Of a DNA stretch of 64,000 nt, positions 8,204 to 17,076 are shown piece by piece. The stretch's first letter is position 1. The number at the start of each line of letters is the position of its first letter. The notes below the pieces were generated by a model, which saw only the letters and a list, made by a program, of their open reading frames with translations, did no database searches and had not been told where the DNA came from. Location: NCBI GenBank assembly GCA_965249775.1, contig OZ252253.1:3224001-3288000 (forward strand), in the 5' to 3' direction. Source of the stretch: UBA822 sp965249775 (GTDB lineage: Bacteria > Gemmatimonadota > Gemmatimonadetes > Longimicrobiales > Gaopeijiaceae). The position numbers and the translations under genes are program-made.

Positions 8204-9121
8204 CTACAAGACGCCCGCTTCGCGCATCACGGCTTCGCACTTCTGGCGGATCTCGGTGCCGACCTGGAAGGGATCTCCCCGCACAAATTCCTGCCGGAAC
8301 AGCTCCACGGAGAGCGCTCCGTCGTACTGTTTCTCGGCCAGCTTCTGGAGGATGCGCACCACTGGCGCGATGCCGTCGCCCGGAATCAGCCTGTAGTCGT
8401 TGTTCGTCAGCTCGCGGGGAGCATCGAGCAGGTCCTGGAAGTGTGCATGAGCGAGCTCGCCGGGCTCGAGCAGGTCCAGGTCGTCGAACTTGCTCAGTCC
8501 CGACCAGAAGTGGAAGAAATCGATCATCGGCCGGACGTTGGGATGCGCCGCCTCGCGGATCATGCCGAGCGCCGAGGTCAGGGTCGCGAGGTGGGTCGAC
8601 GTGCGCAGGAATTCGATCATCGCGGTGAGGTTGTACTCGCCGGCGATCTCTCCGGCCTCGCGGATGCAGTCCGGCGTTGCCGCGAAGTCCTCTGCGGTGA
8701 CTCTCCGGTTCGTGGTCGAGGGGGAGTAGATCTTCCCAAGTCCAAGGCTGGCAAACTGCTCGCAGCGTCTTCTCCACGTCTCGAGCGATGCTTCCCTCGC
8801 CGGACCAGGGATCCAGAGATCCGGCAAGACCGCGGCGCCGGACACTGGTGTCAGTCCCAGATCACTCAGGAGGCTCCTTGCGCCTGCCAACGTGTCGTTC
8901 TCCAGGAATCCATCGAGCATGCGGTCGTTCAGCTCGACGTACTGGATTCCGGCTCTCGCCCAGCCCTCGAGCGACCCGCGGAATCCGGCCCCCCGGGAGG
9001 TGTTCTGGTGGATGGCGAGCAGCATCTTGCCGGGAGGCGCGGTCTGCGCGTGAGCCACCCGTAGCGGTCGCGCCAGGGGAGCGGCCAGAGAAGCCAGAAC
9101 GAAGTTTCGGCGAGTCAGCAT
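8204..9121 (-). CDS. Tat-exported sugar phosphate isomerase/epimerase-like TIM-barrel protein
   Basis: 305 residues. The N-terminus has a Tat-type signal (LTRRNFVLASLAAP...) cleaved near AHAQ at about 26. The remainder is an AP-endonuclease-2/xylose-isomerase-like TIM barrel (motifs MIEFLRTSTH, RPMIDFFHFW, HAHFQDLLD, GALSVELFRQEF) akin to hydroxypyruvate isomerase and IolE/IolI-type proteins. Metal ligands are expected among the Glu, Asp and His of these motifs. No clear ribosome-binding site precedes the start, and the tnpB remnant begins about 50 bp upstream, so the native promoter may have been altered. Likely transcribed with the cupin gene. Substrate unknown. Confidence 0.85.
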   Translation of the reverse strand: MLTRRNFVLASLAAPLARPLRVAHAQTAPPGKMLLAIHQNTSRGAGFRGSLEGWARAGIQYVELNDRMLDGFLENDTLAGARSLLSDLGLTPVSGAAVLPDLWIPGPAREASLETWRRRCEQFASLGLGKIYSPSTTNRRVTAEDFAATPDCIREAGEIAGEYNLTAMIEFLRTSTHLATLTSALGMIREAAHPNVRPMIDFFHFWSGLSKFDDLDLLEPGELAHAHFQDLLDAPRELTNNDYRLIPGDGIAPVVRILQKLAEKQYDGALSVELFRQEFVRGDPFQVGTEIRQKCEAVMREAGVL

Positions 9122-9171
9122 TAGGCTACTGTATCGTCAATTGTCAGCTGCCGCCACATCACTACAGCTAA

Positions 9172-9717
9172 CCACTTGGCGCCAAATCCGGAGCGCGTCG
9201 CAAGGTGGCCCGACTGCACCGGAAGGTCCGCCACCAGCGTCTGGACTTCTTGCATCAGGTAACCGCCCATCTCGTTCGCCACTTCGGCTTTCTGGCTACG
9301 GAAGAGTTGGCGGTGGCGAACCTGACGAAGTCAGCCCGGGGTACCGAGGAAGCCCCGGGCACGAACGTCCGGCAGAAGGCCGGACTGAACAAGTCCATCC
9401 TGGACACCGCACCGGGAATGTTCCTCTCGATGCTTCGGTACAAAGCGGAAGAAGCTGGTGCCGAGCTCGTGGAGGTGCCCACACGGACCTTGAAACCCAC
9501 GCAGCGCTGCGCACGGTGTTGGGAGACGACGAAGAAGTCGCTCTCGCAGCGCATCCATCACTGCGCACACTGTGGGTTCACCCTGGACCGCGATTGGAAC
9601 GCAGCCCTGATTGCGCTGATTTATGCCATGAGTGGCGACGGCCGGGAACCGGCCGCAGGTGTCCGTCTCCCCCCGTCAGGGGCGAGGTGGCACGAAACTC
9701 CATGTAGAGCGGCGTAG
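9172..9717 (+). pseudogene. tnpB: Truncated TnpB (OrfB), C-terminal part only
   Basis: About 181 in-frame residues matching the C-terminal half of TnpB, the RNA-guided nuclease encoded by IS200/IS605 elements. Seen: the helical KVARLHRKVRHQRLDF region, the RuvC-II Glu in LATEELAVANL, a four-Cys zinc ribbon (CARC and CAHC) and the RuvC-III Asp in LDRDWNAALIAL. The N-terminal half with the wedge, REC and first RuvC Asp is missing, so nuclease activity is not expected. The surviving frame is undamaged, which suggests recent truncation. The usual guide RNA of TnpB overlaps the 3' end of the gene and the right end, which is present here. Confidence 0.8.
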
Positions 9718-9729
9718 CCGCTTACATGG
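9700..9729. repeat. Right-end hairpin of the IS605-type remnant
   Basis: The arms ccatgtagagcgg (9700-9712) and ccgcttacatgg (9718-9729) pair over 12 bp with one bulged base and a 5-nt loop. It overlaps the tnpB stop codon. In intact IS605 elements such a hairpin is bound by TnpA and forms part of the guide RNA; here it may also end transcription of the convergent genes. Confidence 0.7.
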
Positions 9730-9735
9730 CGTGGT

Positions 9736-11184
9736 TCATCGCCCGATTGCCGACTCCTCCGCCAGCCTGATCGTCTCCTCGGCATCCACCTCAAGGATGT
9801 ATCCGGCGGCGACGTTCGCCTCGGCCACCTCTCTCACTGCCGCGACATAGTCATCGTGGCTCGGGTACAGCCTGGCTAGCGTGGCCGCATCGAAGGGGTC
9901 ATGCGCACCATAGAGGCGGCAGAAGCCCTGCCCCGTGTTTTGACCCGCGTTCAGCGCGGTCGGAACCGCATGAGCCACGAGTCGGATGCCCCCGGTCGCA
10001 TTGCCATGAGAATCCCGGGCGAACTCCGCGGGTGGCCCGACGGATTCGGCGTCGATCGGCGATGCAGTCGGCGGCGCGCCACGCCCCTCGATCCAACGAA
10101 CCATGTGGTCATAGGCTGCGTTCATCACATAGCGGAACGGCACGCGGCTGTACTCCGGCCGGTCGCAGCGCCCGCTGAGCTCCCCGGCGGCCGGGAGCCC
10201 TGCGAGCGCCTCGGCCGCGGTCTGCCCGTTCATCACGCCCCGCACCTTGGCCGACTCGACGGCGAAGATGATGTCGACGTGCGACGAGCCTGCGACCTCC
10301 CAGGTCCGGAAGCTGTCGGTGTCTGGTTGGCGGGTTGCGACCTGTCGACCCATATCGCTCTCGGCCAGCAGCTTCCAGACCTTCACGTCGAGGTCGTCGC
10401 GGACGCGTCCACCACCCCCGTGGACCACGACACCGTCGAAGACGGGGTCGATCGGATGAACGTTGTTGAGATAGACGGCAAGCCGGCTCGCCGACTGTGA
10501 GTGCCCAGTGGCGATGACATGCTCGACCTCCAGCCCGCCCATCACCGCCGCGTTTGCGGGCCCGCGCACCGCTCGGCCGACCGCGGCGAAGATGTCGTAG
10601 GACAGATCGTCCCGCTCGACCATCCCTCCGTGCGTGACATCGAGAGACCCATAGCGCTCGGGGCTCCACCCCCGGAGCGCATCGACGCCGACCCGCTGGG
10701 CCGAAACGCCGACCCACGCATAGCCGGCACGCACGAAGTGCGGCCACGACTGGAACCAGTCGATGTCGAGATCCTGGCCGGCGGTCACGTTGTTCCACTC
10801 CACCACCACCGTGCCATTGAACGCGGCGGGCGATAGGGGACGTCTGACGACGAACCGCGTCTTGTAGGGATGCCCGCCATCGATCACTTCAGCGGTCGCC
10901 ATATCGGAGCGCGTGTACCGGTTCGCGGTCCCCTCGATGAAGAACTCCTCCTGGACATACCCCCGAGGGCCGAGGTCGACCGCCGCCGGCGAGAAGACGA
11001 AGCCGTGCGACGGATCGCCAAGCGGGGCGGTCGCAAGAATCGGACCGGTGACGGTCGGCGTCGGGGCGACGCCCTGCGCCGACACGGACGCCACGGTCGC
11101 GAAAAGGACCATCCCGGTCGCCATCGAGGCAGCTACGAAACGGATCGGGCCAGCTAGGCGTTCGGTCTGCGAATTGCGGCTCAT
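9736..11184 (-). CDS. Secreted alpha/beta hydrolase domain protein
   Basis: About 482 residues from the ATG at 11182-11184, chosen because AGGGAGG lies 8-10 nt upstream and a signal peptide follows (cleavage near VSAQ, about 36). The open frame extends further to 11418 through a tandem repeat, but that part looks non-coding. The nucleophile elbow reads ATGHSQSASRLAV, the hydrolase core VVVEWNNVTAG and GYAWVGVSAQRVG, as in the large alpha/beta hydrolase family often annotated only as 'alpha/beta hydrolase domain-containing'. The catalytic Asp and His are not assigned. Ends 7 bp from the IS remnant. Substrate unknown, probably an ester. Confidence 0.82.
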   Translation of the reverse strand: MSRNSQTERLAGPIRFVAASMATGMVLFATVASVSAQGVAPTPTVTGPILATAPLGDPSHGFVFSPAAVDLGPRGYVQEEFFIEGTANRYTRSDMATAEVIDGGHPYKTRFVVRRPLSPAAFNGTVVVEWNNVTAGQDLDIDWFQSWPHFVRAGYAWVGVSAQRVGVDALRGWSPERYGSLDVTHGGMVERDDLSYDIFAAVGRAVRGPANAAVMGGLEVEHVIATGHSQSASRLAVYLNNVHPIDPVFDGVVVHGGGGRVRDDLDVKVWKLLAESDMGRQVATRQPDTDSFRTWEVAGSSHVDIIFAVESAKVRGVMNGQTAAEALAGLPAAGELSGRCDRPEYSRVPFRYVMNAAYDHMVRWIEGRGAPPTASPIDAESVGPPAEFARDSHGNATGGIRLVAHAVPTALNAGQNTGQGFCRLYGAHDPFDAATLARLYPSHDDYVAAVREVAEANVAAGYILEVDAEETIRLAEESAIGR

Positions 11185-11220
11185 GAGCTGCCTCCCTCGG
11201 GTCAAACTGCTCTCGGCGTC

Positions 11221-11274
11221 TGAAGTATTCTGGGTGTCTGAAGCATTCTGGGTGCCTGAAGCATTCTGGGTGCC
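11221..11274. repeat. 18-bp tandem repeat, three copies
   Basis: Three units of tgaagcattctgggtgcc (the first with two changes) at 11221-11238, 11239-11256 and 11257-11274, followed by a fragment of a fourth. They lie just upstream of the alpha/beta hydrolase start and downstream of recQ, in the space where its promoter should be. Confidence 0.9.
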
Positions 11275-11371
11275 TGACGCACCCTCCTCGCGATCGCCAA
11301 TCAGACAAGCAGCTTGGGAAACGTCGTCACAGGACGCAAGAACGGGACGCGAGACAGGGTGTGGCGCCAGC

Positions 11372-13063
11372 CTACGCGTCGGCCTCGGCCGCCAAGGGTG
11401 CGGCTCCAGCGTGTCCATCGGCCTCCGCCACCATCGAATTCGTCGGGCCCCGGTTTACCGCCTCCAGGAACGCCTCTCCGTACCGCTCGAGCTTCAGCGG
11501 CCCCACGCCCGAGACGGCCAAGAGCTCGCTCGCCGTGGACGGACGCGCCTCGGCCATGGCACGCAGGGTCTTGTCGCTGAATACGATGTATGCCGGCACA
11601 CGCTGCTGGTCCGCAATGGACTTGCGAAGCACTCGCAGGCTCTGAAACAGGGCCTCCCCTTCATCGGAGAGCGGCCCGGCCTCGGCGACTCGATCGAACG
11701 ACTTCGATCGTCGCTGGGCTACCACGGCGGCGGCCATCTTCCCCTCCGCGGCTAGCATCCCCTCAGCCGCCAGATCCTCCGCCTTCACACCCATGCACCA
11801 GTCACAGGAACTGCCGCACGGATCGATCTCCTCGCCGAAGTGGCCGAGGATCTTCTTTTGGCGACACCCCCCGTCTTCCACCAAGCGGAAAAGAGACTTG
11901 GCCGCTTCGATCTTGGTCCAGTAGAGATCGGGGTTGTCGATGTCGTTGAGGAACCGCTCCTGGAGCTTCACGTCGGCCCACGAATAGAAGAGGAAGCAAT
12001 CGCTATCCAGACCGTCCCTGCCCGCGCGCCCCATCTCCTGATACCAGGACTCCACGTCCTTGGGCATGTCCCGATGGATGACGAAGCGCACATTCGACTT
12101 GTCGATGCCCATGCCGAAGGCGATGGTCGCGACGATCACGTCGGCGTCGTCCCTCGCGAAAGCATTCTGGTTTGCTTCCCGATCCGCGGCCTCCATGCCG
12201 GCGTGGTAGGGCAACGCCCGCACCCCCTGATCACAGAGGAATCCGGCCATCTGATCGACCGCCTTGCGCGAGGCGCAATACACGATGCCGCTCTGCCCCT
12301 GATGCGCCTGGATCAGCCCTGAGATCTCCAAGCGTGTGGGTCCGGTGCCCTTCTTCCTGCAATAGATCTTCAGGTTGGGGCGGAAGAACGAGCCCTTGAA
12401 CCCGGCGGGCTTGCTCATGTCGAGTTGCCGAATGATGTCTCTGGCGACGGCGTTCGTGGCGGTCGCGGTGAGCGCTAACACGGGCACACCAGGCAACTCG
12501 TCCCGGAGCCGTTGCAGCCGCCGGTAGGACGGCCGAAAGTCGTGCCCCCACTGGCTGATGCAGTGCGCCTCGTCCACCACGAGCAGTGAGAGCGGCCAAT
12601 TCCCAGCCTCGCGGCTCAGGCGGCCGTCGAGCCCCTCGGGGGCCAGATAGACGAGCTCGTACTCTCCGCCTCTCAGCGCCTGGAGCCTCCGCTCTCGCTC
12701 GTCCGGCTCCAGCGACGAGTTGATCGCGGCGGCCCGAAAGCCCAGCTCGTTGAGGGCATCGACCTGGTCCTTCATGAGGGAGATCAGCGGAGACACCACG
12801 AGCACGGTCCCGTCCAACATGCGAGCCGGCACTTGAAACGTCAGGGATTTGCCCGCTCCCGTGGGCATGAGCGCGATGCAGTCGCGGCCCTCGAGCACGG
12901 CTTCGATGACCTCTAGCTGGCCGGGGCGAAAGTCCTCGTAGCCGAATACGTCGCGAAGAATGCCGAGTGGTGTGCTGAGGGGCATGCCGAGGGGCGTGCC
13001 TGTCGGGTCGGGGGTGATCGGGGGCTCCAAGTCCGGGTGGCAGGTGCGAGCCCCAAGGTACAC
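11372..13063 (-). CDS. recQ: ATP-dependent DNA helicase RecQ
   Basis: 3'-5' DNA helicase for recombination and fork repair. Walker A ALMPTGAGKS, the DEAH box VVDEAHCISQWGHDFRPSY and motif VI-type QEMGRAGRDG are clear. The RecQ zinc site is present as four Cys (CRQKK...CGSSCDWC). An HRDC domain occupies the C-terminus (LRKSIADQQRVPAYIVF to VNR). Between the zinc site and HRDC there are only about 45 residues, rich in Ala and Glu, so the winged-helix RQC domain of classical RecQ seems absent. The GTG at 13063 has no ribosome-binding site; an ATG at 12985 just before the conserved FGYEDFRPGQ motif is at least as likely. Confidence 0.93.
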   Translation of the reverse strand: MYLGARTCHPDLEPPITPDPTGTPLGMPLSTPLGILRDVFGYEDFRPGQLEVIEAVLEGRDCIALMPTGAGKSLTFQVPARMLDGTVLVVSPLISLMKDQVDALNELGFRAAAINSSLEPDERERRLQALRGGEYELVYLAPEGLDGRLSREAGNWPLSLLVVDEAHCISQWGHDFRPSYRRLQRLRDELPGVPVLALTATATNAVARDIIRQLDMSKPAGFKGSFFRPNLKIYCRKKGTGPTRLEISGLIQAHQGQSGIVYCASRKAVDQMAGFLCDQGVRALPYHAGMEAADREANQNAFARDDADVIVATIAFGMGIDKSNVRFVIHRDMPKDVESWYQEMGRAGRDGLDSDCFLFYSWADVKLQERFLNDIDNPDLYWTKIEAAKSLFRLVEDGGCRQKKILGHFGEEIDPCGSSCDWCMGVKAEDLAAEGMLAAEGKMAAAVVAQRRSKSFDRVAEAGPLSDEGEALFQSLRVLRKSIADQQRVPAYIVFSDKTLRAMAEARPSTASELLAVSGVGPLKLERYGEAFLEAVNRGPTNSMVAEADGHAGAAPLAAEADA

Positions 13064-13152
13064 GAATGCAGGGGGCGAGGAGAGGGGTGGATGGGGCGCA
13101 GGAATCCATCCGAGTCGCGCATGGTCTGCGCAGGCCCCATGTTTCGGGACCC

Positions 13153-15489
13153 ATGGATACCAGAGCGCGCCTCGAGGCGGCCCTCGCCGACCGATACCGT
13201 GTGGACCGAGAAATCGGGTCGGGCGGCATGGCGGTCGTGTATCTCGCCGAAGATCTGAAGCATCGTCGGAAAGTCGCGATCAAAGTACTCCGGCCCGAGC
13301 TGTCCGCCGCCATGGGCCCAGAGCGGTTCCTGCGCGAGATCGAGATCGCAGCCCAACTCAACCACCCCAACATCTTGGGACTCCACGACTCCGGTGAGGC
13401 GGACGGTGTCCTCTATTTCGTGATGCCGTTCGTCGAGGGCGAGTCGCTTCGCGATCGGCTCGACCGAGTGGGCCAGCTGTCGCTCGACGAGGCAGTGCAG
13501 ATCACGAGCGAAGTCGCGAGCGCGCTAGGATATGCACATGAGCGCGGCGTCGTGCACCGGGACATCAAGCCCGAGAATATTCTCTTCCAGGCGGGCCACG
13601 CGCTCGTCTGTGACTTCGGCATCGCCAAGGCGGCGAGCGAGGCCCAGGGGCGGCTGACCGACACCGGACTCGCGGTCGGAACCCTCAAGTATATGAGTCC
13701 CGAGCAGGCCGTGGGCGAGGAGGAGATCGATGGGCGAACGGACCTCTACGCACTCGCCTGCGTCCTTCACCAGATGCTCTCGGGCGAGGTCCCCTTCGTC
13801 GGTCCCACGCCCCAGGCCGTGCTAAGCAAGAAGCTGATGGGTGCGGCGACCGATCTTTCCACCGGTCGGCCCGATGTCGCGCCGACCGTCCGCGATGTCA
13901 TCTCCCGGGCCCTGGCGACGGCCCCGGAGGATCGCTTCGCCACCGCCGAGACATTCTCCAGCGCGCTTGTGCACGCGACGACCGAGTCCGCGGTTGCGGA
14001 CGACGCGCGACGCCGTCGCCGTAACCGGATGTGGAGGACCGCCGCAATGCTCGCCGGCGTGTTGGCCTTCGGCGCCGGGGGCTGGTGGCTGACCGCGGTT
14101 GTGGGCGGACCGCCGATCGCGCGAATTGCATTGCTTCCGCTGACGAACACCCAGCGAGACACGGCGCAGGACTTTTTCGTGCAGGGGGTCCATGAGGATC
14201 TGGTCAGGGAGCTCACCTACGCGGGGATCCGTGTGATCAACTCCAACTCTGTGAGAGGCTATGCGGGGACGGACATGCGCATGCGCGACATCGCCGCAGA
14301 GCTGAACGTGGATGGCGTCATCGTAAGCTCCGCGACCTTGGAGGGGGACCGCATCGAGGTGGAGTTGTCGCTCGTGGACGGGATCAGTGAGGAGTCACGT
14401 TGGATCGAGCGGTTCCAGGCGGACGTGAGCAACATCGTAACCCTCTACCACGACGTGACGCGGGCGATTGCCGCCGAGATCGAAACGGAGCTGAGCGGCG
14501 AGGCCCTCGCTCGTCTCGCCGAGTCCCTGCCGGTCGACCCACAGGTCTTCGAGGCACTCCTCCAGGCGCGGTTCCACTGGCAGAAGCTGACCGAAAAGGG
14601 GCTGAATACCGCGCTCGATTATTACGAGCTGGCGCTCTCGCGTGACTCCACTTCCGTGGAGGCCTGGATCGGAACCGCACGGGTCTGGAGTGTGCGCGCC
14701 CAGCAGGGGCTCGTGTCCGGAGAGGAGGCTACCCAGCGGGGCGCGGCAGCGATGGCACGTGCCGCGGCCCTGGACCCGACCGCGTCCCAGGATCCGGCGA
14801 GCCTCGCTGCTCAGCATACGTGGTACGAGTGGAACTGGGCCGAGGGAGAGATCGCCTTCCTGAGGGCCATCGAGAAGGATCCTACAGACTCGGTGAACCG
14901 GGCCTACTACTCGCATCTGCTTTTCTACCTGGGTCGCATTGACGAGGCTCTGGAACAGGTCGAACTGGCGGCCGAGCTGGATCCCTTCAACTCCCTGGTC
15001 CAGGGACTCCACGCGCAGGACCTCATTTTTATGCACCGCTATGAGGCCGCCGAGGCGCTGCTGGTTCGTACGCTGGAGCGGGAGCCAGGGGCGCCCTACC
15101 CGTTGGCGACGCTGCGCACGGCCTACCACCTGATGGAGCGCCACGAAGAGGCGATCCAGGCGTGGAGGGAGTCGTACCGCTCTCTGGGGGACGCAGGAGC
15201 CCTGGACGCGCTCAACCGGGGGTTCGAGGAAAACGGATATCCTACCGCGCTCGAGTCCGTCGCAGAGCTGTTCATCGAGCGCCTGGAGACGGGAGACGCA
15301 GCCCCGTGGCAAATCGGGACGTTATACACTCGGGCCGGGAGGGCCCCGGAAGCTTTATACTACCTCGAGTTGGCGTTCGAGGAGCTCGATCCCAACATGC
15401 CTTACCTCAGTGTTGATCCGATCTTCGACTTTCTGCGGGACGAGCCTCGCTTCGAGAGCCTTCTGGACGGACTAGGCCTTCCACGGTAG
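13153..15489 (+). CDS. Membrane Ser/Thr protein kinase with TolB-like and TPR domains
   Basis: 778 residues from the ATG at 13153. Cytoplasmic Hanks-type kinase (1-275) with Gly loop GSGGMAVVY, Lys44, Glu62, HRDIKPEN (His135) and DFG (154-156), all intact. A basic RRRRRNR stop-transfer precedes one transmembrane helix (about 294-317). Outside, a TolB N-terminal/FlgO-like domain (about 322-460, IALLPLTNTQRDTAQDFFV) and a run of TPRs to the C-terminus. This layout is common in Gemmatimonadota and Acidobacteriota, where such kinases probably sense periplasmic signals; ligand and targets unknown. It is divergent from recQ, the frames being only 89 bp apart. Confidence 0.95.
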   Translation: MDTRARLEAALADRYRVDREIGSGGMAVVYLAEDLKHRRKVAIKVLRPELSAAMGPERFLREIEIAAQLNHPNILGLHDSGEADGVLYFVMPFVEGESLRDRLDRVGQLSLDEAVQITSEVASALGYAHERGVVHRDIKPENILFQAGHALVCDFGIAKAASEAQGRLTDTGLAVGTLKYMSPEQAVGEEEIDGRTDLYALACVLHQMLSGEVPFVGPTPQAVLSKKLMGAATDLSTGRPDVAPTVRDVISRALATAPEDRFATAETFSSALVHATTESAVADDARRRRRNRMWRTAAMLAGVLAFGAGGWWLTAVVGGPPIARIALLPLTNTQRDTAQDFFVQGVHEDLVRELTYAGIRVINSNSVRGYAGTDMRMRDIAAELNVDGVIVSSATLEGDRIEVELSLVDGISEESRWIERFQADVSNIVTLYHDVTRAIAAEIETELSGEALARLAESLPVDPQVFEALLQARFHWQKLTEKGLNTALDYYELALSRDSTSVEAWIGTARVWSVRAQQGLVSGEEATQRGAAAMARAAALDPTASQDPASLAAQHTWYEWNWAEGEIAFLRAIEKDPTDSVNRAYYSHLLFYLGRIDEALEQVELAAELDPFNSLVQGLHAQDLIFMHRYEAAEALLVRTLEREPGAPYPLATLRTAYHLMERHEEAIQAWRESYRSLGDAGALDALNRGFEENGYPTALESVAELFIERLETGDAAPWQIGTLYTRAGRAPEALYYLELAFEELDPNMPYLSVDPIFDFLRDEPRFESLLDGLGLPR

Positions 15490-15522
15490 AGCGCCACCGA
15501 CTCCCCCCGGTCCCGCCCCCTA

Positions 15523-16206
15523 TCACTCCGGCTTCCGGGCAATCCAGATGAGGTGCCGAGCGCCCTTCCCCCGGTGCGCCCGCACGGGAACCTCGTCTAC
15601 CGCGAAACCAGCTCCAACGAGGCGCTTGGTGAAAGCACGGTCGGAACCCGCCGACCATACCCCGAGGACACCTTTGGGCCGGAGTGCCTGGTAGGACACA
15701 TCGAGCCCGGCCTTCGAGTAGAGCCAGTCATTACTCTTATGGGTCAATCCCTCCGGACCGTTGTCGACGTCCAACAAGATGGCATCGAACGACCGCGCTT
15801 CCGCCCTCAGCATGACGGAGACGTCAATCTCGTTGACCGTGACGCGCTCATCGCGGAGAGGATGGCCGGCGTGCTCGCCGAGCGGCCCCCGGTTCCACTC
15901 GACCACTTCAGGCACCAACTCGGCCACCACCACTTCGGCGTCGTGCCCGAGGTGGCGTAGCGCGGAAGCCAGCGTGAAGCCCATGCCCAGGCCACCGATC
16001 AGCACGCGGGGCCGCTCGCAACCGGCGACCTCGGTGCACGCGATCTCAGCCAGCGCGTCTGCGGACCCGTGGGTTCGGGTGCTCATGAGGTCCTGACCGT
16101 CCACGATCTTGATCACGAAGTCTTCACCGTGCTCGTAAAGACCCAACTCGCCACCGCCGTCCGGTATCGGTGCGGTATCGAGCAGCCTCATTCGGGCTTT
16201 AGACAT
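15523..16206 (-). CDS. Spermidine-synthase-like class I methyltransferase
   Basis: 227 residues with a Rossmann core: GGLGMGFTLASALRHLG is the nucleotide-binding loop, VVVAELVPEVVEWN the second strand, and FDAILLDVDNGPEGL the acidic motif. The pattern matches spermidine/spermine synthase-like proteins, which transfer aminopropyl groups, but the usual YHE-type N-terminal and GGGEG motifs are altered, so true polyamine synthesis is doubtful. Convergent with the kinase, 33 bp apart. Safest call is a cytosolic SAM- or dcSAM-dependent transferase. Confidence 0.8.
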   Translation of the reverse strand: MSKARMRLLDTAPIPDGGGELGLYEHGEDFVIKIVDGQDLMSTRTHGSADALAEIACTEVAGCERPRVLIGGLGMGFTLASALRHLGHDAEVVVAELVPEVVEWNRGPLGEHAGHPLRDERVTVNEIDVSVMLRAEARSFDAILLDVDNGPEGLTHKSNDWLYSKAGLDVSYQALRPKGVLGVWSAGSDRAFTKRLVGAGFAVDEVPVRAHRGKGARHLIWIARKPE

Positions 16207-16400
16207 GTCAGGGCTGTTCCGGCTCGCGAGGACGGACGGCTTCGCTTTGCACGACCGCAGATAATAACCGGATTAGGGCAGCTTTTCCGGCTCCCTGGCC
16301 CGATGTCTGACCTTCCTCCATCTTCCTCGGAGGGCTCCGCTTCCGGGAGTCCTTTTCCTGGAGAGGTCCCTGGAGAGCCCTCGAACCAACAGAGTGCCCA

Positions 16401-17066
16401 TTGGCGAACCTTAGCCCGTCTGAAACCCAAGGCTCCCTGAAGTGGCGTTCCTGGATTTCCCGCGTGTTGGTGGAGTCGGTGCTCGTAGTCGGGAGCATTC
16501 TCTTGGCCCTCGGGCTCGACCGGTGGGCCGAGGATCAGGATGATCAGGATCTCGCGACCCTCTCGCTCGTCATCTTCGAACGCGAGATTCAGCAGAACCG
16601 CGTCCGTCTAGAGGACGTCGTGCTCTTCCACGCGGGGCTCCGGGACGTCTTGGCGAACATGGACGCCAGCGGCACGGCCATACCTGCGACCACGATCCGT
16701 AACATGATGGACGGCTTTCAGCCCGCCATTCTGGTCAACACAGCGTGGGAAACGGCCGTCGCTACCGGCACCTTGGGGTACATGGACTACGATGTCGTGG
16801 CGGGCCTCTCCCTCACCTACAACCTGCAGGAGCGTCTGGTCGCCCTGACCCAATCCGGTCTGAATAATCTCCTCCTGAGTGGCGTCTCGAGCGGGGAGAC
16901 GGATCTGCTGGTCTACATGGCGAACCGCTATATGCGGGAGCTGACCGAAGCGGAGCAAGGGCTCCAGGGAGTCTACGACCTCGTGCTGGGTGTGGTCAGA
17001 GAAGCACTCGAAGAGCGTGGAGAGACCGTCGAGGCAGACACCACGGAGGTGTTGGGGCCCCCCTAG
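16401..17066 (+). CDS. Membrane-anchored protein, DUF6090-like, unknown function
   Basis: 221 residues. One transmembrane helix near 24-42 (ESVLVVGSILLALGLDRWAE) followed by a helical, mostly charged domain. The helix plus the following Asp-Arg-Trp and the EREIQQNRVRLED stretch resemble a family of small bacterial anchored proteins of unknown role (DUF6090-like). The likely start is TTG with only a weak ribosome-binding site, so the N-terminus is uncertain. It has its own strand between two minus-strand genes and ends 10 bp from the PstS-like gene (convergent). Confidence 0.7.
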   Translation: MANLSPSETQGSLKWRSWISRVLVESVLVVGSILLALGLDRWAEDQDDQDLATLSLVIFEREIQQNRVRLEDVVLFHAGLRDVLANMDASGTAIPATTIRNMMDGFQPAILVNTAWETAVATGTLGYMDYDVVAGLSLTYNLQERLVALTQSGLNNLLLSGVSSGETDLLVYMANRYMRELTEAEQGLQGVYDLVLGVVREALEERGETVEADTTEVLGPP

Positions 17067-17076
17067 CGACTCCGCC

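Larger units (their letters stand above)
9172..9729 (+). mobile_element. IS200/IS605-type element remnant (truncated tnpB plus right-end hairpin)
   Basis: Left boundary about 9172-9184, where TnpB homology begins abruptly after an in-frame TAA. Right side ends with an imperfect palindrome (9700-9729) of the kind that terminates IS605-family elements. No tnpA and no left-end hairpin were found. The element sits between the isomerase-like gene (minus) and an alpha/beta hydrolase gene (minus). Confidence 0.7.

Noticed and set aside
11185..11418. Upstream extension of the alpha/beta hydrolase frame through the 18-bp repeats
   Set aside because: The ribosome-binding site and signal peptide place the start at 11184; the extension encodes repeat-derived residues.
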